Shown here piece after piece: positions 7,356-14,826 of a stretch of 22,362 nucleotides of DNA. How positions within the stretch are numbered: the first letter of the stretch is position 1; the number at the start of each line of letters is the position of its first letter. The stretch is from Candidatus Binatia bacterium. GTDB lineage: Bacteria; Desulfobacterota_B; Binatia; UBA9968; JAJDTQ01. The notes below the pieces were generated by a model. That model was given only the letters and a program-made list of their open reading frames with translations. It had not been told where the DNA came from and did no database searches. The stretch covers positions 1-22,362 of the forward strand of contig JAJDTQ010000177.1 in the NCBI GenBank assembly GCA_022827045.1, written 5' to 3'. The position numbers and the translations under genes were made by a program.

Positions 7356-8618
7356 TTACTTCATCTTGAGCTTGGACCGCACCTCGGCGGCCAGCTTCTT
7401 GATCCTGGCCTCGGGATCGGCGCCTTCGATGACATCCACGAGCGCGGCCCCGATCAGGTCCGTGACCGCCACACCCTCTGCGCCGGGATACGCGTACCAG
7501 GGGCCCGAATAGGCCGCCACCTGGGCGTGGGCCCGCCGTGAGTTCTCGTTACGCGAGTAGAAGTCGCCGAGATAACTCTTGTCCTTGAGCACCAGTTCGT
7601 TGGTGGGCGCATACCCCGTGTTCTCCACCACGATCTTGGCGCCTTCCGGACCGGTGGCGAACTGGATGTATCTCCACGCCGCCGCCTGCTTCTTGGGATC
7701 CCGTGTCAGCATGACGATGGCCGAGCCGCCGGTGGGGAAATAGACGGTGGACTTGTCCTTCGCGGCCACGACGAGCGGCAGCAGCGTCACCTTGAAACGA
7801 TCGCCGGCCCCGGCGACGACCCGCGTCAGGTAGGAAGAGCTGTCGATGTAGATCCCCAGGGTGCCCGCGGCAAAAGCCTGGCGCGCGGCCTTGCCGCCGT
7901 AGGTCTTCATGCCCGCTTCCTTGCCGAGACGCGAGTAGAGCCTCGCGGCATTGATGCCGGCCTCGCTGTCGAAGGTAATGTTGGACTCGTCTTCGTTCAT
8001 GGGCCGGCCGCCGTAGGAGCCCAGCATGCTCTGGAAACGCCAGTCATGCGCCGACACCCACACACCGTCGATGTTCGGGCCGAGGGCGCTGATCTTGGTC
8101 GCCAACCGGATCAGGCCGTCGAAATCGGTCGGGAACTTGTCCACGGATCCGCCAGCCTTGGCCACCAGCTCCGGGTTGACGTAGATCACAAGTGTCGAGG
8201 CCGAAGCGGCGATGGCGTACTGTTTGCCCTGGTACTGGCCGAGCGAACGCAGAGCAGAGGTGTAGCCCTTGGCCTCGAACTTGGCGGCGTCGCCGACGAA
8301 GGGATCCAGTTCCACCGCCAGCCCGCGGGCCTGGAGGATCCGCCAGCGATTCAGACCGAGGAACGCCACGTCGGGCAGCTTCTTGGCCACGGCTTCCCGG
8401 AGCAGGCGCTGAACCCCCGCGGCGTAGTTCTCCGCGGGCGCCTGGATCTCGAGCTTGATGTCCGGGTTCTTTTTCATGAACGCATCGGCGACCAGTTCCT
8501 GGACCTTCGCCCAGAGGTTGGGGTGGGCGTAGTGCAGGGTCAGCGTTACGTCCGCCGCCTTGGCCGGACCCGCGGCCAGGAAGCTCGCCACCAACATCGC
8601 AAAGAGTATCCTTCTCAT
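7356..8618 (-). CDS. ABC transporter extracellular solute-binding protein (family 1, carbohydrate-type)
   Basis: A 420-residue periplasmic binding protein with an N-terminal signal peptide (MRRILFAMLVASFLAAGPAKA, cleavage near residue 21 after an Ala-x-Ala). It has features of the family 1 (maltose/glycerol-3-phosphate-type) receptors: an initial LTLHYAHPN strand, KLPDVAFLGLNRWRI, LVIYVNPELVAKAGG in the hinge region, and FPTGGSAIVMLTRDPKKQAAAWRYIQFATGPEG near the C-terminal lobe. The ATG at 8618 follows AAAGGAG. The open frame continues upstream into the permease gene, but that part is not protein-like. It is the last gene of the operon, 62 bp after the MalG-type permease. The cargo is unknown; a sugar, polyol or sugar-phosphate is usual for the family. 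Confidence 0.9.
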   Translation of the reverse strand: MRRILFAMLVASFLAAGPAKAADVTLTLHYAHPNLWAKVQELVADAFMKKNPDIKLEIQAPAENYAAGVQRLLREAVAKKLPDVAFLGLNRWRILQARGLAVELDPFVGDAAKFEAKGYTSALRSLGQYQGKQYAIAASASTLVIYVNPELVAKAGGSVDKFPTDFDGLIRLATKISALGPNIDGVWVSAHDWRFQSMLGSYGGRPMNEDESNITFDSEAGINAARLYSRLGKEAGMKTYGGKAARQAFAAGTLGIYIDSSSYLTRVVAGAGDRFKVTLLPLVVAAKDKSTVYFPTGGSAIVMLTRDPKKQAAAWRYIQFATGPEGAKIVVENTGYAPTNELVLKDKSYLGDFYSRNENSRRAHAQVAAYSGPWYAYPGAEGVAVTDLIGAALVDVIEGADPEARIKKLAAEVRSKLKMK

Positions 8619-8638
8619 CGCAAAACTCCTTTCTTTTC

Positions 8639-8652
8639 GCCCGTATCCGGGC
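8639..8652 (-). promoter_or_regulatory. Small hairpin in the leader of the binding-protein gene
   Basis: GCCCG (8639-8643) and CGGGC (8648-8652) enclose a 4-nt loop in the 62-bp gap between the permease stop and the binding-protein start, just upstream of the purine-rich ribosome-binding region. Such hairpins can stabilise the downstream or upstream mRNA segment. Function not shown. Confidence 0.3.
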
Positions 8653-8680
8653 CGTGCCTTCGTTGCTGCGGTTGCTGGTC

Positions 8681-9511
8681 TCATCCCTTGAGTCCACTCA
8701 TGGTGATACCCTGGACGAACTTGCGTTGCGCCGCCAGGAACGCGATCACCAATGGTGCTGTAACCACGGTTGCGGCCGCCATCAAGGGGCCAAAGTCGGA
8801 TCCCGCCTCCTCGTCGCGAAAAAAGAGTATGCCTCGGGGAGGTGTCGCGAGGTTCGGATCGCTGATGGCGATCAGCGGCCAGAACAGGTCGTTCCAATGG
8901 GCGACCACGGAGAAGATGGCGAAGGCGCTCACCGCGGGCCAGGCGTTGGGAAACGCGATGCGCCATACGATGGCCGTCTCGCTCAATCCGTCGATGCGCG
9001 CGGCATCGATGATCTCGGCGGGCACGGTGGCAAAGAACTGCCGGAACAGGAAGATGCCGAAGACCGAGGCGATGAACGGGACGATCAACGCCGGGTAGGT
9101 GTCCAGCAGGCCGATCTCCGCGAAGCCCAGGAATACCGGGATCGCGGTCACGTGGTAGGGTACCAACAGGCCGGCCAGCACCAGGCCGAAGATCAACCAG
9201 CGAAGCCCGAACTGCCGGTGAGCCAGGGCGTAGGAGCAGGGCACCGCAATGACGACCTGGAACACCAGGATGCCGGCGCAGACCACGACGCCGTTGAGCA
9301 GGAACCGGTGCAGCGGAACTTCCGCGAACGCCTTGGCGTAGTTGCGCCACTCGATGCGGCTGGGGAACAGATCGATCCCGGGAGCGAAAATCTCCGCGGC
9401 GGGCTTGACCGACAGGGAAAGCATCCAGAGAAAAGGCAGCAGCACGAGCGCCGCGCCCACCAGAAGGAGTGCAAGGATGACTGCCTTACCAACTGGGAAG
9501 CGGGAGTTCAT
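8681..9511 (-). CDS. ABC transporter permease, MalG/UgpE type
   Basis: A 276-residue inner-membrane permease with about six hydrophobic segments. The first is VILALLLVGAALVLLPFLWML. The cytoplasmic EAA loop, which contacts the ATPase, reads EIIDAARIDGLSETAIVWR and then IAFPNAWPAVSA. The C-terminal AAQRKFVQGITMSGLKG is typical of MalG-type subunits, where QGL/QGI..GA(L)KG ends the protein. Its ATG overlaps the stop of the other permease (ATGA at 9508-9511), indicating translational coupling. With the MalF-type partner it forms the channel of the importer. Confidence 0.92.
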   Translation of the reverse strand: MNSRFPVGKAVILALLLVGAALVLLPFLWMLSLSVKPAAEIFAPGIDLFPSRIEWRNYAKAFAEVPLHRFLLNGVVVCAGILVFQVVIAVPCSYALAHRQFGLRWLIFGLVLAGLLVPYHVTAIPVFLGFAEIGLLDTYPALIVPFIASVFGIFLFRQFFATVPAEIIDAARIDGLSETAIVWRIAFPNAWPAVSAFAIFSVVAHWNDLFWPLIAISDPNLATPPRGILFFRDEEAGSDFGPLMAAATVVTAPLVIAFLAAQRKFVQGITMSGLKG

Positions 9512-10413
9512 CGGTAGTGCACCCGCCGTTCGAGCACGCCGAACTGCACGAGCGTGAGCGTCAGGACGAAAGCGAAAAAGACCATCGTGACGGCGCTGGC
9601 GTATCCCGCCTTGAAGTAGACGAACCCCTCCCGGTACATGGCATAGACCAGCGTGTCGCTCGCGAACCCCGGACCGCCCTGCGTCAGCGTGGCCACGGTT
9701 TCAAAAACACGGAATGCGCGCGCCGCCGTGACCACGAGAACGAAGAGCGTCGTCGGTCCGAGCAGCGGCCAGGTAACGGTCCAGAACCGGTCCCAGCCCG
9801 GACGCACGCCGTCGATCTCGGCGGCGTCATAGAGGTGCTCCGGAATCGCGGTCAGACCGGCGAGGAAGAGAACCATGTTGTAGCCCACGGTCTCCCAGAT
9901 GCCGATCACCGCCAGCGAATAGAGAACGATCCCGCGGTCGGAAAGCCACTCCTGCCCCGGCAGTCCTACCAGTCCCAGAACCTGATTGAAGAGCCCGACG
10001 TTCGGATGCATGAGCATCTGCCAAACCGTCGCCATGGCCACCAGCGTCCCGGCCACCGGCATGAAGTAGGCGGTGCGGAGCACTCCCGCCAGCGTCGCGT
10101 TCCAGCTCGCGATCCGGTGAACGCCAAGGGCGACCAGCAAGGCCAGGATCATCGAGGCGGGCATGACGATGGCGACGTAGATCAGAGTGTTCACCACGGC
10201 CCGCCGACCGATGGGATCGGTGAACAGCACGGTGTAGTTCTCGAGCCCGATCCAGGCGAAGGCCGGTGCGCCAAGCTGGTAGTCGGTGAACGAGAGCACC
10301 GCGACGGCGAGCACCGGTCCGAAAATCAACACGAGCATGCCTACGGTGGCCGGACCCACCAACCACGCATCGGTCAGCGCTTCGCCCACTCGTGGCGGCA
10401 GCCGGAGCCTCAT
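9508..10413 (-). CDS. ABC transporter permease, MalF/UgpA type
   Basis: A 301-residue permease with six predicted membrane spans and the EAA motif EHLYDAAEIDGVRPGWDRFW followed by VTWPLLGP. The QGGPGFASDTLVYAMYREGF segment is diagnostic of UgpA/MalF-like subunits. The frame opens at 10464, but the ATG at 10413 overlaps the ATPase stop (ATGA, 10410-10413) and starts MRLRLPP just ahead of the first span, so it is preferred. Both overlaps in this operon show tight coupling of ATPase, MalF-type and MalG-type subunits. Confidence 0.9.
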   Translation of the reverse strand: MRLRLPPRVGEALTDAWLVGPATVGMLVLIFGPVLAVAVLSFTDYQLGAPAFAWIGLENYTVLFTDPIGRRAVVNTLIYVAIVMPASMILALLVALGVHRIASWNATLAGVLRTAYFMPVAGTLVAMATVWQMLMHPNVGLFNQVLGLVGLPGQEWLSDRGIVLYSLAVIGIWETVGYNMVLFLAGLTAIPEHLYDAAEIDGVRPGWDRFWTVTWPLLGPTTLFVLVVTAARAFRVFETVATLTQGGPGFASDTLVYAMYREGFVYFKAGYASAVTMVFFAFVLTLTLVQFGVLERRVHYR

Positions 10414-11576
10414 GAGGCCGGTCCCGTCGCCGTCGCAACCCGGGGGGACTTCGGCGCCAAGCACGCCTCCAACCGCGCTCCCGTGGACCCTTCAAAAACG
10501 TGCGCGTGGTCCGGGTTGAAGTTGAAACGGATCTCTTCACCGGGTTGGTGAAGCGCCGAATGGGTGGGGAGGATGGCGCGGATCGTCCGATCGCCGCGCA
10601 ACGCCACGGTTGCCACGGCCTCCGAACCGAGGTACTCGATCCGGACGACACGTCCGGCGAGCAGGCCGTCGCGGGCCGGGACCAGCGCCTCCGGCCGCAG
10701 CCCGATGACCACCGTGTCAAGGTCCGGACGTGTGTCGAAAGCGAACGAGGTGAACGGTTCCGGGAGTTCACCGGAACGGGCCGGGACCTCGACTAGGTTC
10801 AGGGGGTGATCGCCGACGAAGGCGGCGATCTCCCGGGTGGCGGGACGTTCGTATATCTCTCGCGGCGTGCCGGATTGAACGATGGTTCCGTCCATCATCA
10901 CAGCTATCTGGTCGGACATGCTCATGGCCTCGGCCTGGTCGTGGGTCACGTATACGAATGTGCGGCCGGTGCGTTTGTGCAGATCCACCAGCTCGCCCCG
11001 CATCTGGAGGCGCAACTTGACGTCCAGATTGGACAGCGGCTCGTCCAGCAGGAAGGCGACCGGATCGCGCACCAGCGCCCGGGCCACCGCGGCGCGCTGT
11101 TTCTGACCGCCGGAGAGCTGGCTGGGCTTGCGGTCGAGCAAGGTCTCTATGTCCAGAAGGGTCGCGACTTCGCGCACCTTGCGCTGGTGACCTGCCGAAA
11201 GGCGTCGGGCGGAGGTGAGCAGACGGTCCATCAAGGGCAGGCGTTGCCAGACGCTCATGTTCCGCATCGCCAAGGGAAGGTTGATATTCTGGCGAACGGT
11301 CATGTGGGGATAGAGCGCGTAGGACTGAAACACCATGGCAATGTTGCGTTCCGCGGCTCTCAAGCCGGCAACGTCGCGGCCGTCGATCAGCACGTGGCCC
11401 GAGGTCTGCGGCTCAAGCCCGGCGATGATCCGAAGGGTTGTGGACTTGCCGCAGCCGGATGGCCCAAGAAGTGTCGTGAAGGTGCCTTCGGCGATCGTAA
11501 GGGATACCCCGCCGAGTGCGGTGGTGGCGCCGTAACACCGGTAGACATCCTTGAGCTCGATCCTGCCTGACCCCAT
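10410..11576 (-). CDS. ABC transporter ATP-binding protein (UgpC/MalK type)
   Basis: A 388-residue ATPase that powers the importer. Walker A GPSGCGKST (38-46), Q-loop Gln84 in VFQSYALYPHMTV, signature LSGGQ (154-158), Walker B VAFLLDE (173-179) with the D-loop SNLD, and switch His212 in VTHDQAEAMS. The C-terminal part (about 245-388) is the TOBE/OB regulatory domain of the MalK family, with IGLRPEAL. The segment between the Q-loop and signature (WQRLPLMDRLLTSARRL) is somewhat longer than usual. The ATG has GGAG upstream. It is the first gene of the ABC operon; the binding protein is last, the reverse of the common order. Confidence 0.93.
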   Translation of the reverse strand: MGSGRIELKDVYRCYGATTALGGVSLTIAEGTFTTLLGPSGCGKSTTLRIIAGLEPQTSGHVLIDGRDVAGLRAAERNIAMVFQSYALYPHMTVRQNINLPLAMRNMSVWQRLPLMDRLLTSARRLSAGHQRKVREVATLLDIETLLDRKPSQLSGGQKQRAAVARALVRDPVAFLLDEPLSNLDVKLRLQMRGELVDLHKRTGRTFVYVTHDQAEAMSMSDQIAVMMDGTIVQSGTPREIYERPATREIAAFVGDHPLNLVEVPARSGELPEPFTSFAFDTRPDLDTVVIGLRPEALVPARDGLLAGRVVRIEYLGSEAVATVALRGDRTIRAILPTHSALHQPGEEIRFNFNPDHAHVFEGSTGARLEACLAPKSPRVATATGPAS

Positions 11577-11695
11577 GAACGATCTCCGGTATCTCGGTTA
11601 GTAGCCCCGGAAGATGACAATGCGTCGGCTGAAGCGGTTAAGGTTCGGTGACAACGTCCCACTCGACGGCGGACCGCGGCTGGTATCCGGGCGCA

Positions 11696-11724
11696 AGAAT
11701 AGGACACGCCGGATGCGGGTGCAA
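11696..11724 (-). promoter_or_regulatory. Possible promoter of the ABC operon
   Basis: On the minus strand, TTGCAC (11724-11719), a 17-bp spacer and TATTCT (11701-11696) stand about 120 bp before the ATPase start, in the 180-bp gap after the small membrane gene. The -10 matches 4 of 6 and the -35 only 3 of 6. Otherwise this gap shows nothing distinctive. Confidence 0.28.
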
Positions 11725-11756
11725 GGTGCCGCGACCCCCGCGAGGGAAACCAACCC

Positions 11757-12002
11757 TCAGCTCTTTTTCTTGAACTTGTTGGCCCACGACAGCCACGGGA
11801 AACGCTCCCGGTAGCGCCGTACCAACTCGTGGCCCCCGACGGCGCAGCCGGCCCAGAAGATCACCTGACTGACGAAGTAGACTCCGGCCGCCGCCACCAG
11901 CAGGTTGTGCTCCATGTCCAGGAAGGGCAGCAGGAGGATTCCCGCGGTCACCACCCAGGACCCTGCTATCAGCACCACGGCGATCTTCTCGAGAATGGTC
12001 AT
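11757..12002 (-). CDS. Small inner-membrane protein of unknown function
   Basis: An 81-residue protein with two hydrophobic segments: IAVVLIAGSWVVTAGILLLPF (about 7-27) and LLVAAAGVYFVSQVIFWAGCAVGG (about 34-57). A basic tail ends in KFKKKS, so both ends are probably cytoplasmic. It resembles the small proteins annotated with a 'transporter suffix' domain, but I cannot confirm that. There is no Shine-Dalgarno sequence before the ATG, which lowers confidence. The membrane-protein pattern and its position in a same-strand gene row argue that it is real. It follows a structured element (12049-12135) and the acyl-CoA ligase, and precedes the ABC operon by 180 bp. Confidence 0.6.
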   Translation of the reverse strand: MTILEKIAVVLIAGSWVVTAGILLLPFLDMEHNLLVAAAGVYFVSQVIFWAGCAVGGHELVRRYRERFPWLSWANKFKKKS

Positions 12003-12048
12003 GTCGTCGTGCGTCGATCCGGCGCATGGTCGCGGCTGGACGGGCAGC

Positions 12049-12135
12049 CCGGCGCCGGATTCGAATCCATCACTGCTTCAGGTTGAGAACCTGACCGATG
12101 GCCCGGAGAACCCGGTGATCGGGGTCCGGCGCCGG
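12049..12135 (+). ncRNA. Highly foldable 87-nt element, possible structured RNA or mobile repeat
   Basis: Nested pairing seen by eye. Outer 11-bp perfect arms: CCGGCGCCGGA (12049-12059) with TCCGGCGCCGG (12125-12135), extendable inward by U60-G124, U61-G123 and C62-G122. A middle 7-bp stem follows: ATCACTG (12069-12075) with CGGTGAT (12113-12119), including one U-G pair. The apical hairpin is TCAGGTT-GAG-AACCTGA (12078-12094, seven perfect pairs). All three wobble pairs work only in plus-strand RNA; on the minus strand they would be A-C mismatches. The element fills the gap between the ligase stop (12141) and the small membrane gene. It is not a tRNA (see the rejected items). It could be a terminator/attenuator, a folded RNA, or a small palindromic mobile repeat. 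Confidence 0.4.
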
Positions 12136-12140
12136 TAGTC

Positions 12141-14216
12141 CTACGGGTATCTGACGATCCTGACGTCCACCGCCGCCACGCCCGCGCCCGCCTCCTTGAC
12201 CATCAGCGGGTTGATCTCCAGGTCGCTCAGGTGGGTGCGATGCGCGGCGAAGAGTCCCGACAGGCCGGTGATCGCCCGCACCACCGCATCCACGTCCCGG
12301 GGCTTCTGTCCCCGGACTCCCTCGAGGATCCCGTAGCCCTTGAGCTCCCGAAGCATGGCCCGCGCGTCGTAGGCGGTGACCGGGACGAGACGCAACGCCA
12401 CGTCCTTGAGCACCTCCACGAAGATCCCGCCCAGGCCCACCATCACGAAGGGGCCGTACTGCGGATCGACCCGGGCGCCGAGGATGACCTCGGTGCCGCT
12501 GACCATTTCCTGCACCAGCAGCTTCGACCCCGCGGGTCCCTTGGCGAGCAACTCCGACCCTGCCTGTTCGACACCGGCGGCGGATTCCAGCCCCAACACC
12601 ACGCCGCCCACTTCGGTCTTGTGCACCACCTCCGGCGACTGGAGCTTCAACACCACGGGGTAACCCATCTCCCCTGCACTGGCGGCGGCGTCCCCGGGAG
12701 TACCGACCACGGCTTCCCTGGGCGGTGTGAGTCCGCAGGTGGCCAGCTTTTCCTGCCAGGCGGCGCCCTCCAGCTCTTCCGGCCGGCCGTCGGCCGCGGG
12801 CACTTCTGGAATCCCCACGCGCCGGCGATGACCGTAGCCGCCCAGGCCGTTGAGCGCCCGCAGCGTGGCCTTAATGCCCTGCAGGTGCGGAATCTCGGAA
12901 GCTTCCTGGAAGGCCCGGCTCTCGTCCTGGAGGCTGTAGGTGGAGCGCGCGTGGGCGACGATGGGCTTGTCGATGCTCCGGGAAATGTTCTTGAGCAGGT
13001 CCGGGTTGCGCTTCTCACCGAATCGCGGCAGCTCGCCGTGGATCGCCAGGAGGTCCACGCCGTCGTCCTCGGCATGGATGCGCACAATCTCGGCGAAGGT
13101 GTTTTCGTTGCCGAAGCCGGCGACGCCGCATTCCAGCGGGTTTTCCACCACCAGGTCGTCGGGGATGAGGGGGCGCAGCGCCTGGTTGGACGCATCGCTC
13201 AGGGCGGCCAGCTCGATGCCCACCTCCTCGATGTGGTCCAGCAGGATCCCTTTCATGCCGCCGGAGTTCACCACGATGGCCGCGCGCCCGCCCCGGGGAC
13301 GCCGGCCCGGCAGGAACGCCAGGGTCATCTCGGTCAGGTCCTCCAAGCTGTGGCAGCGCACCATGCCGTAGCGGTCGCAGGCGGCCGAGAAGACCTCGTC
13401 GTCGCCCGCCAGCGAGCCGGTGTGGGAGATGGCTTGGCGCTTACCCATCTCCGAGCGCCCGAGCTTCACCACGATAACCGGCTTGTCGGCTTCCAGCGCC
13501 CGGGCCGCCATCTCCAGGAACATCTTCGGGCGGCGGATGCCTTCCACCATGAGCAGGATGATCTTCGTGTCGGCATCGTCGATGAGAAAGGACATGTAGT
13601 CGACGACGTCCAGGCTCACCTCGTTGCCGCTGGAGATGGCGTAGCTGAAGCCGACGCCACGCTCGGCCGCGCCCTTCATCCAGTTGCCCAGGGAGCCGCC
13701 GCTCTGGAACACCGCGGCCACGGGACCGGGCCTGAGCAGTGGCTGGCGCTGCGCGTAGGTCATCATGCGCTGGTTCACCGACGCCGCGCCCATGCAGTTG
13801 GGGCCGCAGCAGACGATGCCGCTCTCCTCGCAGAACTCGGCCAGCTCGCGGCCACGCTCATGGCTCTTGGGATCGGTCCCCTCGCCGAAGCCGGCGCTGT
13901 AGATGGTGGCCGCCTTGACTCCCAGGGGCGCGGCCTGCTTCAGGGTTGGGACCACCGCCCGTGTGGGCACCAGCATCAACAGGTGCTCGGGGGTCTCCGG
14001 AAGCGCTTCCAGGCTCGGGTAGCAGGGCGCATCCCATAGTTCCTCATAGTTGGGATTGATCAGGAAGACGTTGCCGGGGAACTCGGCCGCCTTGAGGCTA
14101 TGGAAGAGCAGGTTGGGCCAGTTGCCCTTGGGCGAGGCGCCGACGATGGCTACGCTCTTCGCGTGCAGCAAGTTGGCCGCCGGGAGAATGGTGGTTCTTT
14201 CCGTCGCTTGGGTCAT
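12141..14216 (-). CDS. ADP-forming acyl-CoA ligase (acetate/feruloyl-CoA-ligase type), fused alpha-beta
   Basis: A 691-residue single-chain NDP-forming acyl-CoA ligase, which activates an acid with ATP and CoA to give acyl-CoA, ADP and phosphate. Domain order: CoA-binding Rossmann domain (about 15-145; SVAIVGAS, CGPNCMG at 137-143), two succinyl-CoA-ligase-like domains (about 160-450), then an ATP-grasp domain (about 485-690; VVLKLQSPEVVHKTEVGGV). His265 in SHTGSLAG and His532 in VHKTEVGG match the two histidines that relay phosphate in characterised members. Sphingobium SYK-6 FerA, a feruloyl-CoA synthetase, belongs to this superfamily as I recall. With HCHL-like genes upstream on the same strand, an aryl- or aryl-propenoate-CoA ligase role is plausible. 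Acetate, propionate or other acids are alternatives. Confidence 0.9.
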   Translation of the reverse strand: MTQATERTTILPAANLLHAKSVAIVGASPKGNWPNLLFHSLKAAEFPGNVFLINPNYEELWDAPCYPSLEALPETPEHLLMLVPTRAVVPTLKQAAPLGVKAATIYSAGFGEGTDPKSHERGRELAEFCEESGIVCCGPNCMGAASVNQRMMTYAQRQPLLRPGPVAAVFQSGGSLGNWMKGAAERGVGFSYAISSGNEVSLDVVDYMSFLIDDADTKIILLMVEGIRRPKMFLEMAARALEADKPVIVVKLGRSEMGKRQAISHTGSLAGDDEVFSAACDRYGMVRCHSLEDLTEMTLAFLPGRRPRGGRAAIVVNSGGMKGILLDHIEEVGIELAALSDASNQALRPLIPDDLVVENPLECGVAGFGNENTFAEIVRIHAEDDGVDLLAIHGELPRFGEKRNPDLLKNISRSIDKPIVAHARSTYSLQDESRAFQEASEIPHLQGIKATLRALNGLGGYGHRRRVGIPEVPAADGRPEELEGAAWQEKLATCGLTPPREAVVGTPGDAAASAGEMGYPVVLKLQSPEVVHKTEVGGVVLGLESAAGVEQAGSELLAKGPAGSKLLVQEMVSGTEVILGARVDPQYGPFVMVGLGGIFVEVLKDVALRLVPVTAYDARAMLRELKGYGILEGVRGQKPRDVDAVVRAITGLSGLFAAHRTHLSDLEINPLMVKEAGAGVAAVDVRIVRYP

Positions 14217-14258
14217 TTCTCTTCTTCTTTCCGGGAGCCTACGTTGAGGTGAATCCCC

Positions 14259-14286
14259 GTAGGGGCGACCGGCCGGTCGCCCCTAC
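14259..14286. repeat. 28-bp palindromic intergenic repeat, copy 2 (perfect)
   Basis: A perfect 28-bp palindrome: GTAGGGGCGACCGG followed by its reverse complement. It lies in the 93-bp gap between the tctB stop (14310) and the ligase start (14216), and shares 26 of 28 bases with the copy at 2790-2817. In RNA it would form a hairpin and could end or attenuate the tct transcript before the ligase. Confidence 0.8.
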
Positions 14287-14309
14287 CCGTAACGATTCGG
14301 GACAAGTTC

Positions 14310-14825
14310 CTAGAACAACTCGATACCGAGGAAGCGGAACAGCTCTCCCTCGTACCACGAAGCGTGGATGACCTGGTCGAACACCCCGTACAGAAAGGCG
14401 ATGGCGCACGCGGTCAGGAACAGCGAAAGGACCCATCCCTCATTCGACCCCACCTTCAGGTAGAGGAAGACGAACAGCGGCAAGGCGATGAGCTGTCCGA
14501 GAAGCCACGTGCCCACGAATATTCCGACGAGCCACGCACAGATAACGAAGGTCCGTTTCAGGGCTTCGCCACTGCGGAGGTTCACGTCGAGGTAAAGGTC
14601 CGCGGCTCCGCCCGGACCTTCGGGAGCCTTCGCCTCCCCTCCCTTTATCCCGGTCCACAGCGAAAGAATCACGGCGATGATACAGCCGGAAACCCCGATG
14701 AGCGTGGGGAACAGGGCGGATTTCGCGGGCCATTCCCTGGCCGTGACCACGCCGGCGGCGAACATGACCGCCATGGCAAGTATGAACAGGCTTTCAACGT
14801 AGTGCTCGCGGATCCGTGGTACCAT
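14310..14825 (-). CDS. Tripartite tricarboxylate transporter small membrane subunit, TctB family
   Basis: A 171-residue membrane protein with four hydrophobic segments: the first about residues 12-28 after a short cytoplasmic N-terminus (VESLFILAMAVMFAAGVV), the second PTLIGVSGCIIAVILSLW, then FVICAWLVGIFVGTWLLGQLIALPLFVFLYL and LSLFLTACAIAFLYGVF. This layout, and a soluble loop between spans 2 and 3 (about 62-88), match TctB. It begins 1 bp after the tctA stop, so the two are translationally linked. Order here is tctC-tctA-tctB rather than the familiar tctC-tctB-tctA. Confidence 0.85.
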   Translation of the reverse strand: MVPRIREHYVESLFILAMAVMFAAGVVTAREWPAKSALFPTLIGVSGCIIAVILSLWTGIKGGEAKAPEGPGGAADLYLDVNLRSGEALKRTFVICAWLVGIFVGTWLLGQLIALPLFVFLYLKVGSNEGWVLSLFLTACAIAFLYGVFDQVIHASWYEGELFRFLGIELF

Positions 14826-14826
14826 C

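Noticed and set aside
8654..9517. Plus-strand open frames opposite the ABC permeases
   Set aside because: Low-complexity charged translations with no motifs. The minus-strand frames carry EAA loops and membrane spans and overlap by ATGA junctions.
12049..12135. tRNA-like element: a 5-bp anticodon-like stem with 7-nt loop (TCAGG-TTGAGAA-CCTGA) and a T-arm-like GGATTCGAATCC
   Set aside because: In GGATTCGAATCC the base before the T-loop is A, so the near-invariant G53-C61 pair is missing. There is no D-arm, and the T-arm-like part lies on the wrong side for a plus-strand tRNA. The outer 11-bp stem is too long for an acceptor stem.
12231..14039. 602-residue plus-strand open frame
   Set aside because: It is antisense to the ADP-forming acyl-CoA ligase, which has clear domains and phosphate-relay histidines. 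Long antisense frames are common in GC-rich DNA.
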